64,000 nt of DNA, from NCBI GenBank assembly GCA_003260075.1, contig QLIY01000294.1, positions 62,001 to 126,000 of the forward strand, given 5' to 3'. This stretch comes from Phallusia mammillata (lineage: Eukaryota; Chordata; Ascidiacea; Phlebobranchia; Ascidiidae). The notes below the pieces were generated by a model, which worked only from the letters and a program-made list of their open reading frames with translations, searched no databases and was not told where the DNA came from. Shown here in pieces: positions 1-11,300 of this stretch. The stretch's first letter is position 1. Each line of letters starts with the position of its first letter. Made by a program: the position numbers and the translations under genes.

Positions 1-23
1 AATGTTTTAGTAATTTTTTTCAG

Positions 24-162
24 TCGACCTTTAAGCGAAATGCCATTTGGAGGAAGTCATGCTGTGACTTTGCAGTTTCATGATATTTATGTTGAGTCAC
101 AACTTAGGATATTTTATAAACCTGATTATTATTATCTTTCAGCTGTTCATACGCCCAGGTGA
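24..162 (+). CDS. possible terminal exon of an upstream gene
   Basis: A splice acceptor (T-rich tract ending in cag at 21-23) is followed by a reading frame that stays open from base 25 to a TGA at 160-162, about 45 codons. It begins R-P-L-S-E-M-P and ends A-V-H-T-P-R. The exon would enter with one leftover base. No family is recognised, and the rest of the gene lies outside the window. The call rests only on the acceptor and the open frame, so it could be chance. Confidence 0.3.
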
Positions 163-246
163 AATTTCGATGCAAAATTTGTTTATAAGTTAGAAAAAAC
201 AGGGGATTAGATTGAAAACTTGTTTGAGAATTTGTTTGAGAAAGTC

Positions 247-1164
247 ATGTCAGACAACAATATGTCGAGTTCAAAAGTTCACGAGGATGATATGAAAAAT
301 TCATCATTTCCATCACGATTTTCGCAGCCAGTATGGATGGTTTTTACGACAGTTGAAGTGTTTGTTCTTCTGCTTGCAATTTACATATTCAGCGCTCTGC
401 TGCACTATGGAGTTACCAACAAGAAATTTACAACTGGAGGGAGAAATAGCCGAATTTTGTACTTGTTAGTTTGCCTCACAGCATTTCTTATCACCTGCTA
501 CGTCTGTATATGCCTGGTCCTTTTCAACGTTGGTTACTCAACAAATTCCGGTTTCGCTTGTCAGTTGTGGTTTAAAATCGGCTCCACCATGATTGCTCTT
601 GGTGTAACTTGTTTCTACTCATTCCTGTGGTTGAAACAACGTTGCTTCTACGAAAGCCCGATTCTAGTTCACCTTAATACAACATGGATACAAAGACTGA
701 GCTACTTGAGTTTGTTCTTGATGATATTTGGTGTCATGGCTTCTATTGTAACATTTTACATTGTGATCACGTTTGGAACTTACGGAAACGGCTGTGAAAT
801 TACAAGCACAATTGTTTTGTGGCCATTACTCTCTGGTGTAGCGATCGACGGCTGCGGGCAGTCAATGCTTTTATTTATTTTTATTTACCCGTTTAAGTTC
901 GCTAAACGGGACATAAACATAACATCTGGGCTGCACATGATGAAAAGAACCGCATTTATGACGCTGTTTTGTATATTTTCTGCCTCAATTGCTGCAGTTT
1001 TAAGCATCACAGTAAAAACTTACACAATTATTGTTGGTTTATTTGCGCTGTCTGTGTGTTTCGTTGTCAACCAGATGGCACTAGTAATCACATTTGAAAC
1101 TTGGAAAGAAATTATTACGAGCCCTTTTCAACGCTTTCGTACTTCCCATAACGTTAACTGCTGA
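247..1164 (+). CDS. seven-transmembrane protein of unknown family
   Basis: This is a single-exon frame of 305 aa. The ATG at 247 is chosen because the frame carries an in-frame TAG at 208-210 and no earlier ATG. The hydrophilic N-terminus (about 30 aa, with an N-S-S glycosylation sequon) is followed by seven hydrophobic stretches, at about residues 30-55, 68-95, 105-130, 148-178, 188-215, 232-255 and 258-285. A short tail ends N-V-N-C. The layout is GPCR-like (outside N-terminus, seven helices), but I see no DRY or NPxxY motif. It resembles the lineage-restricted 7-TM proteins common in invertebrate chordates, and the ligand or function cannot be named. A candidate polyadenylation signal (AATAAA) lies about 500 bp downstream at 1672. 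Confidence 0.75.
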   Translation: MSDNNMSSSKVHEDDMKNSSFPSRFSQPVWMVFTTVEVFVLLLAIYIFSALLHYGVTNKKFTTGGRNSRILYLLVCLTAFLITCYVCICLVLFNVGYSTNSGFACQLWFKIGSTMIALGVTCFYSFLWLKQRCFYESPILVHLNTTWIQRLSYLSLFLMIFGVMASIVTFYIVITFGTYGNGCEITSTIVLWPLLSGVAIDGCGQSMLLFIFIYPFKFAKRDINITSGLHMMKRTAFMTLFCIFSASIAAVLSITVKTYTIIVGLFALSVCFVVNQMALVITFETWKEIITSPFQRFRTSHNVNC

Positions 1165-1671
1165 AGTTTCCGTTCCGTGCCACACATCTAGTTTGCTGCA
1201 TGAACAGTAAAATGTCTATGTGTAATGTCAATGTTATGCGGTTTAATTCGTTCGAATTCCTTTCAAACCGTGCCGAAAAATAAACTACAGCTCTTTAAAT
1301 TAATTCACGAAAAAATCTCGCTATGTGCCAACAGCAAACAAAAAGTCAGTTTTAGTAGTAGGTCTCCCCATTTTACACGGTGTATTTTACTTTTGTGCTC
1401 GTACGTAAAAACTACCAGAGGAATTGCAGACAGTGCACTCTATTTCGACCTATAATGTCTCATCAGTGCAAAAGAGATTGACCTCATGAGCTAAGTATGA
1501 GCAAGACGAAATATTCTCTGCTTTTCAAATGTTTTACTTCGTTTTTGTTTTAAACATCAGTTTTGGTATATAGTGCCACATTTTTTCTACTAATCAAATT
1601 TTGTTTGGTCCAATCTAACTCTACAAATTTCAGGTTAGATTGAGCAAAGATGTAATACTGTCAATGTGAGA

Positions 1672-1677
1672 AATAAA
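1672..1677 (+). terminator. candidate polyadenylation signal (AATAAA) for the 7-TM gene
   Basis: AATAAA follows the 247-1164 gene in a sense-strand position consistent with a roughly 500-bp 3' UTR. The sequence around it is repeated just after the C-run at 1685-1694, which I read as an unmerged contig overlap. Only one of the two copies is likely real. Confidence 0.4.
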
Positions 1678-1694
1678 GTTCGCTCCCCCCCCCC

Positions 1695-2521
1695 TCTAAC
1701 TCTACAAATTTCAGGTTAGATTGAGCAAAGATGTAATACTGTTTCCGTAATGTGAGAAATAAAGTTCGCCACAAATGCAACAATGCTCTGCGGCTTGAAA
1801 CTTTGTCAGAACCTTGTTTGATAAAGCTCCAGGCTATTTGAGACTGTTTTGGTCAGTAGGCGACAGACTAGATCTTGGTTCTGCAAAACTGTTGGGCAAA
1901 ACTTTACTCTCTTTGTTTATTCAGATAAAGTGATTAAAAAGTGGGTTCAAAGTTACAGTTGGTTTCATTTGCACCTTAAGTCCACTGTGGCTTATCCCTT
2001 GAGTAGGTTTTTGCTTAAGCCCATAACGAGATACGTCGTTACTGCACACAGACAAATATCACAATTCAAAAAAATGAAAAAAATGTAACCTACAAGTTCG
2101 TCTTGCATGTAATGTGATATCTCAATATCATCAATTTGAAAGAACTAGCATCGGTTTAGTGGCCAAACAAATGCGTCTATTTCGTTTGTGTATGATTTCT
2201 CGCAGTATCAAGTTAGGTACGGTTTTGGGTCAGTAACAAACGCCCCGCCAAGCAAGTTTATCCGCGTTGTTTAGAAAGTGCCTGCGCGCGTATGAGGATA
2301 AAGTTTTTTACTTCATCACAATCAACAATTACAATAAGAGTTTTTTTCCAACAGTAATGTCTGTTGTTTTTCTTCAGGGTTTTCTACGTAGGGTACGCAA
2401 TGCGTACGCATACACTTCTGAGGGTATGATGTGTCAGTGTATGGGGGGTTGCTAAATATGCTGCTAAATTAAGGTTGTGCAACGGTGCTTGTGATTCGAC
2501 TTTCGGCGGATTCTCCGCTGA
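1695..2521. other. non-coding interval
   Basis: The first 80 bp repeat the sequence before the C-run. The rest is AT-rich with no convincing frame, RNA or repeat. Confidence 0.5.
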
Positions 2522-2782
2522 GCCTGCGTGGTTTAGTTGGTAAAGCGCGAGTCCCGGAAAGACTCCTGTCATGGGTTCGAATCCCATCGCAGGTTGGATT
2601 TTTCTGGCCCACGCCTTGCCATATGCTGGTGAATGGTTGGTGACCAGCTGAGATGGTATGGCGCCTTCAATTGGCCTGGCGTACGGTGATTTATGTATGA
2701 GTGTGCCGTGATCGCTGGTCTGCATAGACGCTTTAGGGCTGATCCTAGTTATGAATTCATGTTCATCATAACTGATTAGGAA
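2522..2782 (+). mobile_element. tRNA-derived SINE
   Basis: Bases 2522-2594 fold as a tRNA-like head. The 7-bp acceptor helix pairs gcctgcg with cgcaggt, closing on a G-U. A D-arm with A-box-like TGGTTTAGTTGG and a T-arm with stem ATGGG/CCCAT and B box GGTTCGAATCC are also present. The anticodon arm is irregular: there are two bases between the D and anticodon stems, and C instead of U before the GGA triplet, so this is not a working tRNA. About 190 bp of unrelated sequence follow, as in a SINE body. The last 60 bp are repeated after the C-run at 2819, an assembly overlap rather than a second insertion. Confidence 0.6.
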
Positions 2783-2830
2783 CTAATGTTTCGGATACGG
2801 TTTTGAATGTTTTTGTAACCCCCCCCCCCC

Positions 2831-5639
2831 GATCGCTGGTCTGCATAGACGCTTTAGGGCTGATCCTAGTTATGAATTTATGTTCATCATAACTGATTAG
2901 GTTGTGTATACGCATTTGGAAATAAACTAATGTTTCGGATACGGTTTTGAATGTTTTTGTAACTATGCTACTGAATGGGAAAACATGCTGTCAATTTTAC
3001 TTGCAATTACTAAATTGTAATTTACTTTGGTCAGCCATTTTAAAAAAGGGGCACCATTGATCGATACTAGTGTACCATAATATGGACCTAATTGATTTAA
3101 AGTTGTTAACTACGCCGAAATTGTGCCTAAACCCGATCTGAATGTGAAATTTACCACGGTGTAATTACGATACAAATATGGTCAAGTGCGCAGTCAGGGC
3201 CGAACCAATCCTGATTTATAAAAACTAAAACTCTAAACAGGCCCATAAAAAACAACTGAATCTTGTTTGGGTTTTAGATGAACTTGTTTTCGAACACGTC
3301 ATTGGGCCAAGCCCACTTACATAACTTCTGGGGACAGTTGTTTTGTTGTTGGGCGTTGGCAGTAGTCGGTTATATTTGCAACTCGATACGCGTCACAAAA
3401 ATGGGTCTTCGGGACCAAGTAGAGATACCCAAATTAATTATCGCCCAGTCTCGATATATTTACTTAACAGTCAGTTGATCCGTATGCAGAAACTCGGTTC
3501 AGCGACTGAGTTTGGATTAATGGTGATCCGAGTTTTTGCATACCGCTGAACAGGACAGGTTTTCGACCCGGGGTTAGGCTTACCCTTGGCTATCGTTAAG
3601 TCGTGATTAAAATAATCTACATTCGGGCGCTAGTATTTAAAAGAGCAAAATGAGCACAATACCAGTGGCGAGATCAGCAATAACTAGTTTGGTAAACTTG
3701 TGGAGTTATTTTTTTGGAAATATATAGTACTGTAGTGTAGAATTTATATTGCCAAAATAAATATTTATGTTGCTGTAAAAAACGATTTGTGCATTGTAAC
3801 TGTGTTTTTTTATTATTTAACAGTCTGAATATTCACCTGATTTAAAGCCAGAATCTTTCTTTTTTACTTTTATTGCATACGGGAGATTTATCTACATAAC
3901 AAAAGTGTTTCAGCTGGTTTAGAGTTGTATTATGACAGACACGTTCCAACCAACAAGAGTTTTGTGTGACATTGCGAATCCAACATAATGCGATGGCAGC
4001 ACAGAAAGACGGAGAACTCATTTCCGTTTCCTTCGAAATGCGATCAAGTTTCAAATTGCCCCCCCCCCCACATTGCGAATCCAACATAATGCGATGGCAG
4101 CACAGAAAGACGGAGAAAGACTCATTTCCGTTTCCTTCGAAATGCGATCAAGTTTCAAATTGTACGTTGTATGTTTTGCGAATAGAAGGCATGATGTCAT
4201 ATTCTTTTGCCACACGGCTCAGTTTCTCGGAATTCAACAAAAACGTTTAGGCCTGCCGTTGTTAGACAAACTAGAACCATGCATTTCAATAATGGATAAT
4301 TTTCTTGTAATTCTCGGAACTTTTTTCGCATGTATTTTGTTTTCAGAGTTGGAAAAAAACGAAGCAAACTGGGGAGAGGAACATTAACCTGAACTGCGCC
4401 TGGGCAGATGTTTTATGTTCAGGGTTGGGATTGGTTGTATTAGGACTGGAGCATAGAATAACAGTTTGCTAAGCCTTTGTTGAAGTCCTATGTTTGTATA
4501 ATCTATGCTGTGTAGTTATTAATTAGGTTTGTTGTCATATTATGTGTGTAACCAGATAATCTGGCATTTTCCACTATGTGTCATATCGTATATCATTTAT
4601 TAAATGTGGAAATGTTAAAGGATTGTAAGGTAGGATATGTGTTCATATTTTGGACGGTTTCGATCAGGAATCGGCAATGTACGGTCCGCCAAAAAAACCC
4701 CCCCCCCATCGTATATCATTTATTAAATGTGGAAATGTTAAAGGATTGTAAGGTATGATATGTGTTCATATTTGGGACGGTTTCGATCAGGAATCGGCAA
4801 TGTACGGTCCGCCAAAAAAATATATATTAAATTGGCCGATTTATGTGTTTGTTTTTAATTGTTGGATAAAAGGCTGCAAACAGCGAGACAATTTGATGTA
4901 ACGTATATGCTAAACGAGCACCCCCTTCCGAACCTGGTTTGTATGTTGTTGTTTAATTTCACTTAAAAACTACACGCATATGTAGGGATCGCTTCACTGG
5001 AGCACGTCCCAAAGGCACCAAGAAAGGTTTTATCACATGAACTTTTTATAGCCAAACTATTTTTTGATATATTTGAAACTACAAACAAATGGACAGAACA
5101 GCATCTAATTCCCACCATGTATATCGTATAGTTCCTATATTCGCAGGCGCATTTCTTATCTTTCTTCACTGTCCTTCATATCTCGATAAGCATATTCTAT
5201 TTCTTGAGTCATGGAATACTCACCAACGGGGCAACACAATGAACATCAAAGCAGACGTGATGCTTTCAGCGTGCTACAGGTGTAACGTGAACCGGTGTTC
5301 ACTTAGTTTATTTATTCACTGTGTTCACTTAGTTTGGTATACGCTTCTTTGATATTTGATTATGGCACTTGCTTTTCACAAATAACTTCATTTACCATTA
5401 ATATATTAGTTGTTTTGTTTCATAATCTTTGTTTATTTTGTTTAGCCATATTTATTTTCACGTTGTTCCTTTCACTTCTTGTATTTGCGCTTTTGTTTTC
5501 TTGTGTTTCATTTTCAACCTTTTTCACTTTATTATCTTTTCTTTTGTCCTTAACACCGGTAAAATTCGAACGCATCCCCGCTTCAGTGATTTCCTGTGGC
5601 GCGTTGTGATTGGCCACATTCCTAGAGGCATGTGACGTC
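2831..5639. other. non-coding interval with three assembly-type duplications
   Basis: Two direct duplications flank C-runs at 4059-4069 and 4698-4707, and the start of the interval repeats the SINE end. The T-rich frames around 5330-5630 are low complexity. I found no supported gene. Confidence 0.5.
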
Positions 5640-6240
5640 GTTTTTCCTCGTGTTTAGTGGGGCAGTTCTCTCCTGGCCCCGGTGAAGTGTGCGCGATTCT
5701 TTTGGTGCTGTTGTGCTGCTATTGTGTTTTGCCATAACGCAACGTGATTATTGCTGTAACGTAACGTGATCGAACAGTACCTTTCAAAGGTTTTATTGAT
5801 TATAATATATACTATTTTTGGCCAGTAGCGAAGTCACCGTTGTAACAATTGGTTTTAGCGATAAGCCGTTAGTGCAGGGTCTTGGACCGTTTTACGAATT
5901 AGGGAGGTAGTCTTGAGTATTAGAATACAATCGGGATGGTTGGGACGGTTTAGCGTTAAAGATCTCGTACCCAAACAACTTTCTCTAAATCTCGAGTTTA
6001 CCAAATTAAGTCCTTAACACCGGCACCTGCTTAGAGATAGATGCACAATCATTTGTTATCGCGCGGGGTTTTCGTTGCGTTGTGACGTGCTTGCGTTCCA
6101 TTCTTTTTTCCTTTGTTTATCGTGCAATGTACTAGTCGTATTCAGTGTAATTTACCCTGATGAAGACGACCTGTATAGGAAGTAGAAACTTCGGAATAAA
6201 AATACATTTGCCAGAAGAGCTCTACAAACTTGATATTATG
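5640..6240 (+). mobile_element. probable Penelope-like element terminal region
   Basis: The end of this stretch, about 6168-6230, is closely similar to 45341-45415, which directly abuts a Penelope-type reverse-transcriptase fragment. It also contains a hammerhead-like core (see 6157-6195). The left boundary is a guess. Confidence 0.35.
6157..6195 (+). ncRNA. degenerate hammerhead-ribozyme-like motif
   Basis: CTGATGA at 6157-6163 is followed by an imperfect stem II and GAAAC at 6185-6189. In the related copy at 45341-45370, stem II is closed by CCT/AGG around a GTAT loop and is followed by CGAAACGTC, the usual short stem III and cleavage site of hammerheads carried by Penelope-like elements. 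This copy has lost the outer stem pairs and the 45-kb copy lacks CTGATGA, so neither looks fully active. Confidence 0.35.
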
Positions 6241-6408
6241 CCTGGCAGCAATAGCTTATATATGTATCATATCAGTTTGACGAATACATAACATTTAAAC
6301 CGTTCAAAACATCTGCTTTGCCATATGACAGAAAAATGTTTTAATCAACTGTAAAATTGTAAAATATTTTGGCATCAGGATATGGTTAATTTTGTATCTT
6401 ACTAACAG

Positions 6409-7185
6409 ACGATGGCAATCTACCCAATGGCGAACATCAAACGTCCAACATATGATGACTATACTTACCCTCTATGGGCTGAATGTATTGGGCATGTAAC
6501 AGGTCTAAGTTTAACTGCATTTATACCTGGTTGCGCAATCTACACACTTGTAAAAGCTTGGAGGAGCGGTGGAAATATTAAACAGGTTTGTACCGGTAGT
6601 CCAGGCGAAATGTTCATATTTGTTTGATCAGAATATACCTGGCCTATACGATGTGAAATTAATCGAGTTTTACAGACATTTTCGTTACCAGTCTAGGCGT
6701 GACATAAGATATGAATGTGTCGTTATCGTAACACGACCTTATATGTACTGTTCACATCTGTTTGTTTTTCGTAGAGTATGACTTCTTGTTATGCGCGTTA
6801 TATATCGCTATCCTTTCACATGGTTTGTTACTTTTGGCTAAACGCAAACTTGCAAATATTTGTATCAGCCACTATAACAATTTTCGCCCTACCTACATCA
6901 CAAAACATTTTACAGGAAAATTTTTAAGGACAAAATTTTCGTTTGTATACCCTGCTATATTCACGTATGAGGTTGTCTGAGTGCCATCATTGTCATTTTT
7001 CCCCTAGTTCTTGAGTTTTCGACCAAAATGTTTCTGTGTGTTTGATTTAGTTTTAGGCTGCCCAGAAGACAGACAAAACAACAACATCTGGGTTACCAAC
7101 CACATCCGCATCTGACAACAAAGAAACGCTTCAGTCTGATCAACTATACTGGCTTACTATTATCTGGATGTTACGCTATACATAG
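6409..7185 (+). CDS. C-terminal two exons of an SLC6-type sodium-coupled transporter
   Basis: Exon 6409-6585 follows an acceptor (actaacag) and ends in CAG before gtttgt. It encodes a Y-T-Y-P-L-W-A-E-C-I-G segment and a hydrophobic helix (L-S-L-T-A-F-I-P-G-C-A-I-Y), matching the TM12 region of neurotransmitter and amino-acid symporters (YPxWxxxxGW...IPxxxIY). A second exon, 7057-7185, joins in phase 0 and gives a polar tail rich in Thr/Ser ending at TAG 7183-7185. I could not find the upstream exons (TM1-11) between the 7-TM gene and 6.4 kb. The gene is therefore truncated, lost in an assembly gap, or a relic. The stretch from 6240 to 6408 is probably intron. Confidence 0.6.
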
Positions 7186-8338
7186 TTTGCAAGTAAGATG
7201 GGCTTTAATTTTCGATTTTGTGAGAACACAAAGGTAATAAAAATTAGGAAGCAAATAAAAATAATTTTATATATTAGATAATGCAGATGAAGAAGCGTGT
7301 CACTCTATATAATTCTTTCAAAATAAGTTTTACGTTGTAATGTGGTCGAAATAAAACATAAGCTTAAGTGATTCAACAGGTGTCATGTAACACACAAGCA
7401 CCGAAGGACAAATATACACTACCGTAGACCGCGTAAGTAAACGCACAAATTGATTTGCGACGCAGACGTTAGAAATGGGATGTTGCACTCCACCTAAGTG
7501 ATAGCTTGCACATTTTTCAATACCAACATAACAACAAGTATCAAATATAATATTTTGTTATCTTTGATCACGTGATACACGAGCACGACCCTAAATAAAC
7601 CATGAACAGTTTGTCAACATGATTACTTTTATTTTTTGTCCATGTGTTACTTAAAAGTTTAATTGCGTTTGTATGCATTTCTGCTAAACGGTGTGAATCA
7701 AATCTTTGCATGGATTTTCACAATTCTGATCACCCATATATTTTTTCGTTGACAAATTATAATTGTTTGGCATGTCACATGATTTCATTGCATTTTTGAA
7801 AATAGCAATTTGAAATCTTAATTTTGCTTACAAACACCGCCTTATACGATTTATTGCAAACAAAATGTACAGAACATTTGAAAAAGGCATCGTCAAGGAT
7901 TACTTTGGCTCAGCATCAACTACATACAACTTAAAAACGCAATATCTCTTTAACACATCTAATAGAAATGTTGTTCAAAGAACATAAAATGGAAAAAGTC
8001 TGCAAAAATCACAGATTGGTTGTTAAAGTAATGTAATATAAGAACTATAGGTAAAAGGACATGTGTTTGTGCAAAGCGGAAAACTGCCAAGGGCAAACAT
8101 ATCACTTTTAATAGGTCGAAAAATGGGATGTTTTGACACACGTGCCATCAGTTGTCAAACTGGCAACACACTTTGGGCGACAGATGATCAACCTTCATTA
8201 ACTAGTACCAGGCGTGTGTAATCTGATAAGAACTTTTATCTTCCATATGCTGTTTGGGCACAAAAACCACTATAGCGCTTGACAAAGTGTTAACGTTAAT
8301 AGGGATAATGCTTATACTAATTACGAGTTTCGGTCCAT
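7186..8338. other. intergenic interval between convergent genes
   Basis: AT-rich sequence lies between the 3' ends of the SLC6-like exons (plus strand) and the sulfotransferase (minus strand). No frame, repeat or RNA gene is supported. Confidence 0.5.
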
Positions 8339-11300
8339 CTAGGAAATGTATACAGGCTCTTTCCAACCGGGATAGAGACATTTTCCACTGTTTTCATACA
8401 TATATGATTGCAATTCCATTTTTACATTGGAATCTACCCATGATGGAAAGCACTTTGTATCAAATAATTTTGGGTCTTGTGTGATTTGCTTGCTGCGAAG
8501 TACTACCAGATCGTTTGCCATTTTTTCCCGTCCGTAGGTGTCAACCCGTTTCCAGAAAGTTCGGTTAAAATGATCGTAAAGTGCAATATCCTGCCAATCA
8601 AATGGATTGTTTACTGCGTTTGCATAACTTTGTCGTAAAAACATAATTTTGGAAAAAACACCAAAATATTTTGATAAAATGTTTCGGCAGTGCTCGCGAT
8701 CTTTATACAAGAACACAGTCCAAAACAGGCAAAAGTTTTTGACAAGGACATAGCAAGGTTAAAATGTTTAGCTCAAAGAAAGTTATAAGCTCAAAGCGAC
8801 AAATCAATAAAAAAATATGTCATAGTGCTTACTTACAATGTTATAGAGTTTCTCGAAGTTTTTTTTGTCTTGTTCATCCGTTAACGATTTTCGGTTGTAC
8901 ATATTTTTGTTTATGGAAGTAAAATTGCTCAGAACTTCCCAATCTAAACACAGCAGATCCTAAAAAAGTCTTTATTGGTTTGCAAATGCCTAATGTTAAG
9001 CCCCCCCCCCTAAAATTGCTCAGAACTTCCCAATCTAAACACAGCAGATCCTAAAAAAAGTAAATCTTTATTGGTTTGCAAATGCCTAATGTTAAATGTT
9101 TTTAAATAACACGCTTGAATCTTTATGTTGTGTAATAAACAAATACCATTATGAATTTTAGAGCATTTGTTCAATTTTCCCGATTATGTGACAAAACAAC
9201 AGGCTAAAAAGCAGTTAATCGCTCAAAGCAAATAAAAGAAATAATTTTATGTTTGGGTAAAGTAGATAAAGAAGCATATCAAGAGTACTCTTTATAATTC
9301 TTACGAAGTAACTTTCAACCCTTTGGTTTGTTATTTGATTTTTTTAACTTTTATATCGGGACACCTTCATTGTTGACCCCGTTGCTATCGCGAACTTGAA
9401 TCCCAAACAATAACCAAAAATTAGTATTGAATAAATTATTGTTGTAACGAACCTTCAACAGAATTATAGACTCCTCAAAATGTTCGAGTAACATTACAAG
9501 ATCCATGTTTTTATCCAATTCCTCTATTTGATTTTCAATTTCATGAACGTCTTCCAACATTGGGTCTATTCCCAAATCAAATGATTGAAAATTTCGAAAT
9601 CTGTGCAAAACGAAGGTTCGTGGATTAATTCATGTACGGTTTGCTTCATATTAAAAATAAATACTTATAAAAATATACCTGAAGTAAAACGGAACTGACG
9701 AATTAAGCATAACAGCAGCTTTAGACAGAAATTTAGTTGTATCCATCTTTTCTCCCTGTTCGATGTAAACTTTCGGCATTCCTGTGCAGTGAAGTATGTG
9801 ATCCTCAACACGAGGATAAAAATGAAAAGCAGAAAGAAAATTGTTCCACGGCTTTCGAATGATTGTTAAATATCTGCAATCAGAAGATGTATTTTCTGTG
9901 GACCTGACAGTCTGAACTACTAAATTTGCATTACATTTCGTCAATAATGTTTATGTTGCTGAACAACCTTGACGTATCAGAAATACCTTGTTTCAGCATG
10001 AAAACATTTTTTCATTTCTTTTGCATCGAACCTCAGGTGTCGAACATTAAGTGAAGCGTCTTTTGGAAACATAAACTTGCATTTAAAGCGGCCAGGATAT
10101 CCTCCAACAAATCCTCTGGGATACATACAAGTCTGAAACTACAAACCGTATTTATAATATTATTAAACTTTTCATGACATTCGATTACTTCGTATAAAGC
10201 AAATTCAAATTTACAAAACCAAGAATATTTAGCAAAGAGACCGCTACAAATAAATTAAAAACATTGAGAACCCTTGATTTTAAATGGTTTTTCTTGACTT
10301 TAAAAGAAACAAATAGAATAAAAAGTGAACGTGAACGTGAACATGAGCCATAACCACGAATTTGGTGTATGACCGCACAGCTGAAAAACTGATTGTAACA
10401 CTGACTTTTGTTATTATTGAATGTATAATAAGGTTTTCTCGGTGAGCGCCTTGTTTAAAAATCTTAAAATGGGTTGCAAAGATTAAAAGTTTGAAAATCA
10501 CTGCTCTACATCATTGACATATAATGTATTGATTGATTTGAAACTTTATCCTATCACTAATGTCTTACCTTTTGTAAGTTATATTTGTCCCTGAATTTGC
10601 CTAGTAGCCAAGACATAGTGGTTGAACCAGTTTTGTGAGTCTTCACATACACAAACTTGGAAACGGACTCAGTACATTTATTTTCCTCCATTCGGAATAT
10701 TTGAGTAATGTTTACGGTTTCATTTAACAGCGACTCAGTGGCCAGTGCGAAAACTTTCTGCTGAAAATAAATACGCATGTATTCTAGAGCAAATAGAAAA
10801 CTATCGTTTAGTTCGAATTTAGTATTGCAATGAATCGTGAATTCTTTTAAAGTCAAATCCCATGCACAAGAATAATTCCACCCAATCTCTACTTAAGGAC
10901 CCCTAACAAAAAATGTAATACTGTTTTGCACAAATTCTTGCGCACTCTAATCCCAAGCAAGGTGTTATTTCCTCCTCGCCTCTAATCGCAAGGTTCTGGC
11001 GATTTATTTATTTTTTCAGGATATTGCACTTTACGGGATTGTAAATTCCGTTTTTATCTTGTCATGTAACCACTTGCGCCACGGTCCCTTTTTCTGTACA
11101 TGCCGTATCCTATATTTGATGCTTATTTCGTCTTGTTGCATCAACCTGGGTAGACAGTAAACCCTTAGGGTAAACTACTGCAGCCACAGGGGTTAATGGG
11201 TACCAAAGGATGCATATGGGGTTTCTCCAAAAGAATGAGCATTTTGTAATGAGTTCGTGACAATGTATCTACCACCACTCTCAACCGTTTTGTGCTCTTA

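Noticed and set aside
2522-2594. A functional tRNA-Ser(GGA) gene
   Set aside because: Two bases instead of one separate the D and anticodon stems, U33 is missing, and the sequence continues into a SINE body.
2384-2725. A 113-aa minus-strand frame across the SINE
   Set aside because: It is antisense to a tRNA-derived SINE with no independent support.
5334-5617. Hydrophobic plus-strand frames rich in Phe and Leu
   Set aside because: T-rich low-complexity DNA with no conserved pattern or exon signals.
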